Source: Phytoseiulus persimilis (Eukaryota > Arthropoda > Arachnida > Mesostigmata > Phytoseiidae). Taken from it: 64,000 nt of DNA. The notes under the pieces are model-generated. The model worked only from the letters and a program-made list of their open reading frames with translations. It searched no databases and was not told the DNA's origin. The stretch's first letter is position 1. Every line of letters begins with the position of its first letter. Of the stretch, positions 54,020-64,000 are shown one piece after another. The stretch covers positions 130,775-194,774 of the forward strand of contig CM075104.1 in NCBI GenBank assembly GCA_037576195.1. The letters run 5' to 3'. The position numbers and the translations under genes are program-made.

Positions 54020-54350
54020 TGTCGAAGATTCCGTGCACTTTGAACTTAATCTGAATGATGAGAGCCTCTGGTTCCGAATACTCGAAGAGTCGTAAGCACC
54101 GTTCTTCAGAAAGCGGACTGAGAACTGGTACAGCGTTGGCGTAGCATACGCGACGAATACGACGACTACAACGATAGGTAGAATACGATATTTATTGAAG
54201 TAAAGTATGCTGCTTATATATCCTATGGATCAGGGTTACATGAGAGGGTAACTATAGACGAGCGCTTCCGTCAGGGACGCCGTACCATGGCCATCGGCTC
54301 GTCAGCCGATGTCGCTGCATGCTTGGCCGTCTGAGCGAAATATTACAACA
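54020..54350 (-). mobile_element. Copia 5' LTR (331 bp)
   Basis: On the minus strand it begins TGTTGTAATATTTCGC at 54350, directly next to satellite, and ends GAATCTTCGACA at 54020. Inside are ATATATAAGC (TATA, near 54215) and AATAAATATCG (poly(A) signal, near 54191). It is followed by TTATCAGCACGATACTCC (about 54001-54018), a plausible primer-binding region. No partner LTR occurs between 47171 and 49072, so the 3' LTR is missing or in the gap. Confidence 0.75.
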
Positions 54351-57300
54351 TTAGCCTTGAGCTAACGTATGCTTGTGGAATTCAGTCTTGGGCTAATGCA
54401 TGCTTCTGAAATTTAGTCTTAGCCTTGAGCTAATGTGTGCTTGTGGAATTTAGTCTTAGGCTAAGGCATGCTTCTGAAAATTCGCCTTAGGCTAAGGTAT
54501 GCTTCTGAAATTTAGTCTTAGCCTCGAGCTAATGTATGCTTGTGGAGTTCAGTCTTGGGCTAAGGCATGCTTCTGAAATTCAGTCTTAGCCCTGAGCTAA
54601 TGTATGCTTGTGGAATTTAGTCTTAAGCTAAGGTATGCTTGTGGAATTCAGTCTTGGGCTAAGGCATGCTTCTGAAATTCAGTCTTAGCCCTGAGCTAAT
54701 GTATGCTTGTGGAATTCAGTCTTGGGCTAAGGCATGCTTCTGAAATTCAGTCTTAGCCCTGAGCTAATGTATGCTTGTGGAATTTAGTCTTGGGCTAAGG
54801 TATGCTTGTGGAATTCAGTCTTGGGCTAAGGCGTGCTTCTGAAATTTAGTCTTAGCGTTGAGCTAATGTATGCTTGTGGAATTTAGTCTTAAGCTAAGGT
54901 ATGCTTCTGAAAATTCGCCTTAGGCTAAGGCATGCTTCTGAAAACTCGCCTTAGCCTTGAGCTAATGTATGCTTGTGGAATTCAGTCTTGGGCTGAGGCA
55001 TGCTTCTGAAATTCAGTCTTAGCCCTGAGCTAATGTATGCTTGTGGAATTTAGTCTTAAGCTAAGGTATGCTTCTGAAAATTCGCCTTAGGCTAAGGCAT
55101 GCTACTGAAATTTAGTCTTAGCCTTGAGCTGATGTATGCTTGTGGAATTCAGTCTTGGGCTAAGGCATGCTTCTGAAATTTAGTCTTAGCCCTGAGCTAA
55201 TGTATGCTTGTGGAATTCAGTCTTGGGCTAAGGCATGCTTCTGAAATTCAGTCTTAGCCCTGAGCTAATGTATGCTTGTGGAATTTAGTCTTGGGCTAAG
55301 GTATGCTTGTGGAATTCAGTCTTGGGCTAAGGCGTGCTTCTGAAATTTAGTCTTAGCGTTGAGCTAATGTATGCTTGTGGAATTTAGTCTTAAGCTAAGG
55401 TATGCTTCTGAAAATACGCCTTAGGCTAAGGCATGCTTCTGAAAACTCGCCTTAGCCTTGAGCTAATGTATGCTTGTGGAATTCAGTCTTGGGCTAAGGC
55501 ATGCTTCTGAAATTCAGTCTTAGTCCTGAGCTAATGTATGCTCGTGGAATTTAGTCTTGGGCTAAGGTATGCTTGTGGAATTCAGTCTTGGGCTAAGGTA
55601 TGCTTCTGAAATTTAGTGTTAGCCTTTAGCTAATGTATGCTTGTGGAATTTAGTCTTAAGCTAAGGTATGCTTCTGAAAACTCGCCTTAGCCTTGAGCTA
55701 ATGTATGCTTGTGGAATTCAGTCTTGGGCTATGGCATGCTTCTGAAATTCAGTCTTAGCCCTGAGCTAATGTATGCTTGTGGAATTTAGTCTTGGGCTAA
55801 GGTATGCTTGTGGAATCCAGTCTTGGGCTAAGGCGTGCTTCTGAAATTTAGTCTTAGCGTTGAGCTAATGTATGCTTGTGGAATTTAGTCTTAAGCTAAG
55901 GTATGCTTCTGAAAATTCGCCTTAGGCTAAGGCATGCTTCTGAAAACTCGCCTTAGCCTTGAGCTAATGTATGCTTGTGGAATTCAGTCTTGGGCTAAGG
56001 CATGCTTCTGGAATTTAGTCTTAGCCTTGAGCTGATTTTTGCTTGTGGAATTCAGTCTTAGGCTAAGGCATGCTTCTGAAAATTCGCCTTAGGCTAAGGC
56101 ATGCTTCTGAAATTTAGTCTTAGCCTTGAGCTAATGTATGCTTGTGGAATTCAGTCTTGGGCTGAGGCATGCTTCTGAAATTCAGTCTTAGCCCTGAGCT
56201 AATGTATGCTTGTGGAATTTAGTCTTAAGCTGAGGTATGCTTCTGAAAATTCGCCTTAGACTAAGGCATGCTTCTGAAATTTAGTCTTAGCCTTGAGCTA
56301 ATGTATGCTTGTGGAATTCAGTCTTGGGCTAAGGCATGCTTCTGAAATTTAGTCTTAGCCTTGAGCTAATGTATGCTTGTGGAATTTAGTCTTAAGCTAA
56401 GGTATGCTTCTGAAAATTCGCCTTAGGCTAAGGCATGCTTCTGAAAACTCGCCTTAGCCTTGAGCTAATGTATGCTTGTGGAATTCAGTCTTGGGCTAAG
56501 GTATGCTTCTGAAATTTAGTCTTAGCGTTGAGCTAATGTATGCTTGTGGAATTTAGTCTTAAGCTAAGGTATGCTTCTGAAAATTCGCCTTAGGCTAAGG
56601 CATGCTTCTGAAAACTCGCCTTAGCCTTGAGCTAATGTATGCTTGTGGAATTCGCCTTAGGCTAAGGCATGCTTCTGAAATTTAGTCTTAGCCTTGAGCT
56701 AATGTATGCTTGTGGAATTCAGTCTTGGGCTAAGGCATGCTTCTGAAATTCAGTCTTAGCCCTGAGCTAATGTATGCTTGTGGAATTTAGTCTTGGGCTA
56801 AGGTATGCTTGTGGAATTCAGTCTTGGGCTGAGGCGTGCTTCTGAAATTTAGTCTTAGCGTTGAGCTAATGTATGCTTGTGGAATTTAGTCTTAAGCTAA
56901 GGTATGCTTCTGAAAACTCGCCTTAGGCTAAGGCATGCTTCTGAAAACTCGCCTTAGCCTTGAGCTAATGTATGCTTGTGGAATTCAGTCTTGGGCTAAT
57001 GCATGCTTCTGAAATTTAGTCTTAGCCTTGAGCTAATGTGTGCTTGTGGAATTTAGTCTTAGGCTAAGGCATGCTTCTGAAAATTCGCCTTAGGCTAAGG
57101 TATGCTTCTGAAATTTAGTCTTAGCCTTGAGCTAATGTATGCTTGTGGAGTTCAGTCTTGGGCTAAGGCATGCTCCTGAAATTCAGTCTTAGCCCTGAGC
57201 TAATGTATGCTTGTGGAATTTAGTCTTAAGCTAAGGTATGCTTGTGGAATTCAGTCTTGGGCTAAGGCATGCCTCTGGAATTCAGTCTTAGCCCTGAGCT

Positions 57301-60300
57301 AATGTATGCTTGTGGAATTCAGTCTTGGGCTAAGGCATGCTTCTGAAATTCAGTCTTAGCCCTGAGCTAATGTATGCTTGTGGAATTTAGTCTTGGGCTA
57401 AGGTATGCTTGTGGAATTCAGTCTTGGGCTAAGGCGTGCTTCTGAAATTTAGTCTTAGCGTTGAGCTGATGTATGCTTGTGGAATTTAGTCTTAAACTAA
57501 GGTATGCTTCTGAAAATTCGCCTTAGGCTAAGGCATGCTTCTGAAAACTCGCCTTAGCCTTGAGCTAATGTATGCTTGTGGAATTCAGTCTTGGGCTGAG
57601 GCATGCTTCTGAAATTCAGTCTTAGCCCTGAGCTAATGTATGCTTGTGGAATTTAGTCTTAAGCTAAGGTATGCTTCTGAAAATTCGCCTTAGGCTAAGG
57701 CATGCTACTGAAATTTAGTCTTAGCCTTGAGCTAATGTATGCTTGTGGAATTCAGTCTTAGGCTAAGGCATGCTTCTGAAATTTAGTCTTAGCCCTGAGC
57801 TAATGTATGCTTGTGGAATTCAGTCTTGGGCTAAGGCATGCTTCTGAAATTCAGTCTTAGCCCTGAGCTAATGTATGCTTGTGGAATTTAGTCTTGGGCT
57901 AAGGTATGCTTGTGGAATTCAGTCTTGGGCTAAGGCGTGCTTCTGAAATTTAGTCTTAGCGTTGAGCTAATGTATGCTTGTGGAATTTAGTCTTAAGCTA
58001 AGGTATGCTTCTGAAAATACGCCTTAGGCTAAGGCATGCTTCTGAAAACTCGCCTTAGCCTTGAGCTAATGTATGCTTGTGGAATTCAGTCTTGGGCTAA
58101 GGCATGCTTCTGAAATTCAGTCTTAGTCCTGAGCTAATGTATGCTCGTGGAATTTAGTCTTGGGCTAAGGTATGCTTGTGGAATTCAGTCTTGGGCTAAG
58201 GTATGCTTCTGAAATTTAGTGTTAGCCTTTAGCTAATGTATGCTTGTGGAATTTAGTCTTAAGCTAAGGTATGCTTCTGAAAATTCGCCTTAGGCTAAGG
58301 CATGCTTCTGAAAACTCGCCTTAGCCTTGAGCTAATGTATGCTTGTGGAATTCAGTCTTGGGCTATGGCATGCTTCTGAAATTCAGTCTTAGCCCTGAGC
58401 TAATGTATGCTTGTGGAATTTAGTCTTGGGCTAAGGTATGCTTGTGGAATCCAGTCTTGGGCTAAGGCGTGCTTCTGAAATTTAGTCTTAGCGTTGAGCT
58501 AATGTATGCTTGTGGAATTTAGTCTTAAGCTAAGGTATGCTTCTGAAAATTCGCCTTAGGCTAAGGCATGCTTCTGAAAACTCGCCTTAGCCTTGAGCTA
58601 ATGTATGCTCGTGGAATTCAGTCTTGGGCTAAGGCATGCTTCTGGAATTTAGTCTTAGCCTTGAGCTGATTTTTGCTTGTGGAATTCAGTCTTAGGCTAA
58701 GGCATGCTTCTGAAAATTCGCCTTAGGCTAAGGCATGCTTCTGAAATTTAGTCTTAGCCTTGAGCTAATGTATGCTTGTGGAATTCAGTCTTGGGCTGAG
58801 GCATGCTTCTGAAATTCAGTCTTAGCCCTGAGCTAATGTATGCTTGTGGAATTTAGTCTTAAGCTAAGGTATGCTTCTGAAAATTCGCCTTAGGCTAAGG
58901 CATGCTTCTGAAATTTAGTCTTAGCCTTGAGCTAATGTATGCTTGTGGAATTCAGTCTTGGGCTAAGGCATGCTTCTGAAATTTAGTCTTAGCCTTGAGC
59001 TAATGTATGCTTGTGGAATTTAGTCTTAAGCTAAGGTCTGCTTCTGAAAATTCGCCTTAGGCTAAGGCATGCTTCTGAAAACTCGCCTCAGCCTTGAGCT
59101 AATGTATGCTTGTGGAATTCAGTCTTGGGCTGAGGTATGCTTCTGAAATTTAGTCTTAGCGTTGAGCTAATGTATGCTTGTGGAATTTAGTCTTAGGCTA
59201 AGGCATGCTTCTGAAAATTCGCCTTAGGCTAAGGCATGCTTCTGGAATTTAGTCTTAGCCTTGAGCTAATGTATGCTTGTGGGATTCAGTCTTGGGCTAA
59301 GGCATGCTTCTGAAATTCAGTCTTAGCCCTGAGCTAATGTATGCTTGTGGAATTTAGTCTTGGGCTAAGGTATGCTTGTGAAATTCAGTCTTGGGCTAAG
59401 GCGTGCTTCTGAAATTTAGTCTTAGCGTTGAGCTAATGTATGCTTGTGGAATTTAGTCTTAAGCTAAGGTATGCTTCTGGAAATTCGCCTTAGGCTGAGG
59501 CATGCTTCTGAAAACTCGCCTTGGCCTTGAGCTAATGTATGCTTGTGAAATTCAGTCTTGGGCTAAGGCATGCTTCTGAAATTCAGTCCTAGCCTTGAGC
59601 TGATGTATGCTTGTGGAATTCAGTCTTGGGCTAAGGCATGCTTCTGAAAATTCGCCTTAGGCTAAGGCATGCTTCTGAAATTTAGTCTTAGCCTTGAGCT
59701 AATGTATGCTTGTGGAATTCAGTCTTGGGCTAAGGCATGCTTCTGAAATTCAGTCTTAGCCCTGAGCTAATGTATGCTTGTGGAATTTAGTCTTGGGCTA
59801 AGGTATGCTTGTGGAATTCAGTCTTGGGCTAAGGCGTGCTTCTGAAATTTAGTCTTAGCGTTGAGCTAATGTATGCTTGTGGAATTTAGTCTTAAGCTAA
59901 GGTATGCTTCTGAAAATTCGCCTTAGGCTAAGGCATGCTTCTGAAATTTAGTCTTAGCGTTGAGCTAATGTATGCTTGTGGAATTTAGTCTTAAGCTAAG
60001 GTATGCTTCTGAAAATTCGCCTTAGGCTAAGGAATGCTTCTGAAAACTCGCCTTAGCCTTGAGCTAATGTATGCTTGTGGAATTCAGTCTTGGGCTAAGG
60101 CATGCTTCTGAAATTCAGTCTTAGCCCTGAGCTAATGTATGCTCGTGGAATTTAGTCTTGGGCTAAGGTATGCTTGTGGAATTTAGTCTTAAGCTAAGGT
60201 ATGCTTCTGAAAATTCGCCTTAGGCTAAGGCATGCTACTGAAATTTAGTCTTAGCCTTGAGCTAATGTATGCTTGTGGAATTCAGTCTTAGGCTAAGGCA

Positions 60301-63300
60301 TGCTTCTGAAATTTAGTCTTAGCCCTGAGCTAATGTATGCTTGTGGAATTCAGTCTTGGGCTAAGGCATGCTTCTGAAATTCAGTCTTAGCCCTGAGCTA
60401 ATGTATGCTTGTGGAATTTAGTCTTGGGCTAAGGTATGCTTGTGGAATTCAGTCTTGGGCTAAGGCGTGCTTCTGAAATTTAGTCTTAGCGTTGAGCTAA
60501 TGTATGCTTGTGGAATTTAGTCTTAAGCTAAGGTATGCTTCTGAAAATACGCCTTAGGCTAAGGCATGCTTCTGAAAACTCGCCTTAGCCTTGAGCTAAT
60601 GTATGCTTGTGGAATTCAGTCTTGGGCTAAGGCATGCTTCTGAAATTCAGTCTTAGTCCTGAGCTAATGTATGCTCGTGGAATTTAGTCTTGGGCTAAGG
60701 TATGCTTGTGGGATTCAGTCTTGGGCTAAGGTATGCTTCTGAAATTTAGTGTTAGCCTTTAGCTAATGTATGCTTGTGGAATTTAGTCTTAAGCTAAGGT
60801 ATGCTTCTGAAAATTCGCCTTAGGCTAAGGCATGCTTCTGAAAACTCGCCTTAGCCTTGAGCTAATGTATGCTTGTGGAATTCAGTCTTGGGCTATGGCA
60901 TGCTTCTGAAATTCAGTCTTAGCCCTGAGCTAATGTATGCTTGTGGAATTTAGTCTTGGGCTAAGGTATGCTTGTGGAATCCAGTCTTGGGCTAAGGCGT
61001 GCTTCTGAAATTTAGTCTTAGCCTTTAGCTAATGTATGCTTGTGGAATTTAGTCTTAAGCTAAGGTATGCTTCTGAAAATTAGCCTTAGGCTAAGGCATG
61101 CTTCTGAAAACTCGCCTTAGCCTTGAGCTAATGTATGCTCGTGGAATTCAGTCTTGGGCTAAGGCATGCTTCTGGAATTTAGTCTTAGCCTTGAGCTGAT
61201 TTTTGCTTGTGGAATTCAGTCTTAGGCTAAGGCATGCTTCTGAAATTTAGTCTTAGCCCTGAGCTAATGTATGCTTGTGGAATTCAGTCTTGGGCTAAGG
61301 CATGCTTCTGAAATTCAGTCTTAGCCCTGAGCTAATGTATGCTTGTGGAATTTAGTCTTGGGCTAAGGTATGCTTGTGGAATTCAGTCTTGGGCTAAGGC
61401 GTGCTTCTGAAATTTAGTCTTAGCGTTGAGCTAATGTATGCTTGTGGAATTTAGTCTTAAGCTAAGGTATGCTTCTGAAAATACGCCTTAGGCTAAGGCA
61501 TGCTTCTGAAAACTCGCCTTAGCCTTGAGCTAATGTATGCTCGTGGAATTCAGTCTTGGGCTAAGGCATGCTTCTGGAATTTAGTCTTAGCCTTGAGCTA
61601 ATGTATGCTTGTGGAATTCAGTCTTAGGCTAAGGCATGCTTCTGAAATTTAGTCTTAGCCCTGAGCTAATGTATGCTTGTGGAACTCAGTCTTGGGCTAA
61701 GGCATGCTTCTGAAATTCAGTCTTAGCCCTGAGCTAATGTATGCTTGTGGAATTTAGTCTTGGGCTAAGGTATGCTTGTGGAATTCAGTCTTGGGCTAAG
61801 GCGTGCTTCTGAAATTTAGTCTTAGCGTTGAGCTAATGTATGCTTGTGGAATTTAGTCTTAAGCTAAGGTATGCTTCTGAAAATACGCCTTAGGCTAAGG
61901 CATGCTTCTGAAAACTCGCCTTAGCCTTGAGCTAATGTATGCTTGTGGAATTCAGTCTTGGGCTAAGGCATGCTTCTGAAATTCAGTCTTAGTCCTGAGC
62001 TAATGTATGCTCGTGGAATTTAGTCTTGGGCTAAGGTATGCTTGTGGGATTCAGTCTTGGGCTAAGGTATGCTTCTGAAATTTAGTGTTAGCCTTTAGCT
62101 AATGTATGCTTGTGGAATTTAGTCTTAAGCTAAGGTATGCTTCTGAAAATTCGCCTTAGGCTAAGGCATGCTTCTGAAAACTCGCCTTAGCCTTGAGCTA
62201 ATGTATGCTTGTGGAATTCAGTCTTGGGCTATGGCATGCTTCTGAAATTCAGTCTTAGCCCTGAGCTAATGTATGCTTGTGGAATTTAGTCTTGGGCTAA
62301 GGTATGCTTGTGGAATCCAGTCTTGGGCTAAGGCGTGCTTCTGAAATTTAGTGTTAGCCTTTAGCTAATGTATGCTTGTGGAATTTAGTCTTAAGCTAAG
62401 GTATGCTTCTGAAAATTCGCCTCAGGCTAAGGCATGCTTCTGAAAACTCGCCTTAGCCTTGAGCTAATGTATGCTCGTGGAATTCAGTCTTGGGCTAAGG
62501 CATGCTTCTGGAATTTAGTCTTAGCCTTGAGCTGATTTTTGCTTGTGGAATTCAGTCTTAGGCTAAGGCATGCTTCTGAAAATTCGCCTTAGGCTAAGGC
62601 ATGCTTCTGAAATTTAGTCTTAGCCTTGAGCTAATGTATGCTTGTGGAATTCAGTCTTGGGCTGAGGCATGCTTCTGAAATTCAGTCTTAGCCCTGAGCT
62701 AATGTATGCTTGTGGAATTTAGTCTTAAGCTAAGGTATGCTTCTGAAAATTCGCCTTAGGCTAAGGCATGCTTCTGAAATTTAGTCTTAGCCTTGAGCTA
62801 ATGTATGCTTGTGGAATTCAGTCTTGGGCTAAGGCATGCTTCTGAAATTTAGTCTTAGCCTTGAGCTAATGTATGCTTGTGGAATTTAGTCTTAAGCTAA
62901 GGTCTGCTTCTGAAAATTCGCCTTAGGCTAAGGCATGCTTCTGAAAACTCGCCTCAGCCTTGAGCTAATGTATGCTTGTGGAATTCAGTCTTGGGCTGAG
63001 GTATGCTTCTGAAATTTAGTCTTAGCGTTGAGCTAATGTATGCTTGTGGAATTTAGTCTTAGGCTAAGGCATGCTTCTGAAAATTCGCCTTAGGCTAAGG
63101 CATGCTTCTGGAATTTAGTCTTAGCCTTGAGCTAATGTATGCTTGTGGGATTCAGTCTTGGGCTAAGGCATGCTTCTGAAATTCAGTCTTAGCCCTGAGC
63201 TAATGTATGCTTGTGGAATTTAGTCTTGGGCTAAGGTATGCTTGTGAAATTCAGTCTTGGGCTAAGGCGTGCTTCTGAAATTTAGTCTTAGCGTTGAGCT

Positions 63301-64000
63301 AATGTATGCTTGTGGAATTTAGTCTTAAGCTAAGGTATGCTTCTGGAAATTCGCCTTAGGCTGAGGCATGCTTCTGAAAACTCGCCTTGGCCTTGAGCTA
63401 ATGTATGCTTGTGAAATTCAGTCTTGGGCTAAGGCATGCTTCTGAAATTTAGTCCTAGCCTTGAGCTGATGTATGCTTGTGGAATTCAGTCTTGGGCTAA
63501 GGCATGCTTCTGAAAATTCGCCTTAGGCTAAGGCATGCTTCTGAAATTTAGTCTTAGCCTTGAGCTAATGTATGCTTGTGGAATTCAGTCTTGGGCTAAG
63601 GCATGCTTCTGAAATTCAGTCTTAGCCCTGAGCTAATGTATGCTTGTGGAATTTAGTCTTGGGCTAAGGTATGCTTGTGGAATTCAGTCTTGGGCTAAGG
63701 CGTGCTTCTGAAATTTAGTCTTAGCGTTGAGCTAATGTATGCTTGTGGAATTTAGTCTTAAGCTAAGGTATGCTTCTGAAAATTCGCCTTAGGCTAAGGC
63801 ATGCTTCTGAAATTTAGTCTTAGCGTTGAGCTAATGTATGCTTGTGGAATTTAGTCTTAAGCTAAGGTATGCTTCTGAAAATTCGCCTTAGGCTAAGGAA
63901 TGCTTCTGAAAACTCGCCTTAGCCTTGAGCTAATGTATGCTTGTGGAATTCAGTCTTGGGCTAAGGCATGCTTCTGAAATTCAGTCTTAGCCCTGAGCTA
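54351..64000 (+). repeat. Palindrome-rich satellite, block 6, with higher-order structure
   Basis: 9.65 kb of 31/37-bp units running out of the window. Variants recur at long distance: GCTGATTTTTGC at 56031, 58665, 61195 and 62531, and CATGCTACTGAAATT near 55099, 57701 and 60231, giving a higher-order period of about 2,530-2,630 bp with one shorter step of 1,336 bp. No insertions seen. Confidence 0.95.

Overview
This window looks like a repeat-dominated piece of an invertebrate, most likely arthropod, nuclear genome. The reasons are the mix of Ty1/copia, Ty3/gypsy and BEL/Pao elements with an R1-clade non-LTR retrotransposon, a short (CCTAA)n stretch of the arthropod telomere type, visible splice sites (GTAAGT/CAG) and AATAAA signals, and no operons or Shine-Dalgarno sites. 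The species cannot be named from the sequence. There is one assembly gap (47029-47170).

Layout. 1-2.8 kb: 45-bp minisatellites ending in conserved hairpin termini that look like Helitron 3' ends, with an 897-bp inverted-repeat element inserted between an 8-bp target duplication. 3-5 kb: two convergent gene-like loci, a coiled-coil ORF on + and a two-exon membrane-protein candidate on -. 6-8 kb: two unrecognised ORFs and an LTR-like segment. 8-12.9 kb: a FADD-type non-LTR element split by an antisense, 5'-truncated relative. 13.2-20.4 kb: a graveyard of gypsy, BEL/Pao and copia pol fragments plus a third hairpin terminus with a 45-bp array. 20.5-28 kb: a palindrome-rich satellite (31/37-bp units) interrupted by a nearly complete R1-like element with an 11-bp target duplication. 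28-32.3 kb: a non-satellite island with three unrecognised genes, a divergent promoter region filled by a palindromic 24-bp iteron array, and very compact 3' ends. 32.3-47 kb: satellite in which 5'-truncated LINE copies have been amplified together with the satellite, in a 7.8-kb tandem duplication holding four copies. 47.2-49 kb: two + strand ORFs. 49.1-54.35 kb: an uninterrupted 1,454-codon copia polyprotein on -, one LTR, and a small ORF overlapping the pol stop that encodes a secreted/transmembrane (env-like) protein. 54.35-64 kb: satellite with a ~2.5-2.6 kb higher-order period.

Most coding capacity belongs to mobile elements. The parts least explained by known repeat families are the 28-32 kb iteron island and the copia element with an env-like ORF and antisense ORFs beside it. 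No RNA genes, CRISPR arrays or bacterial features were seen.
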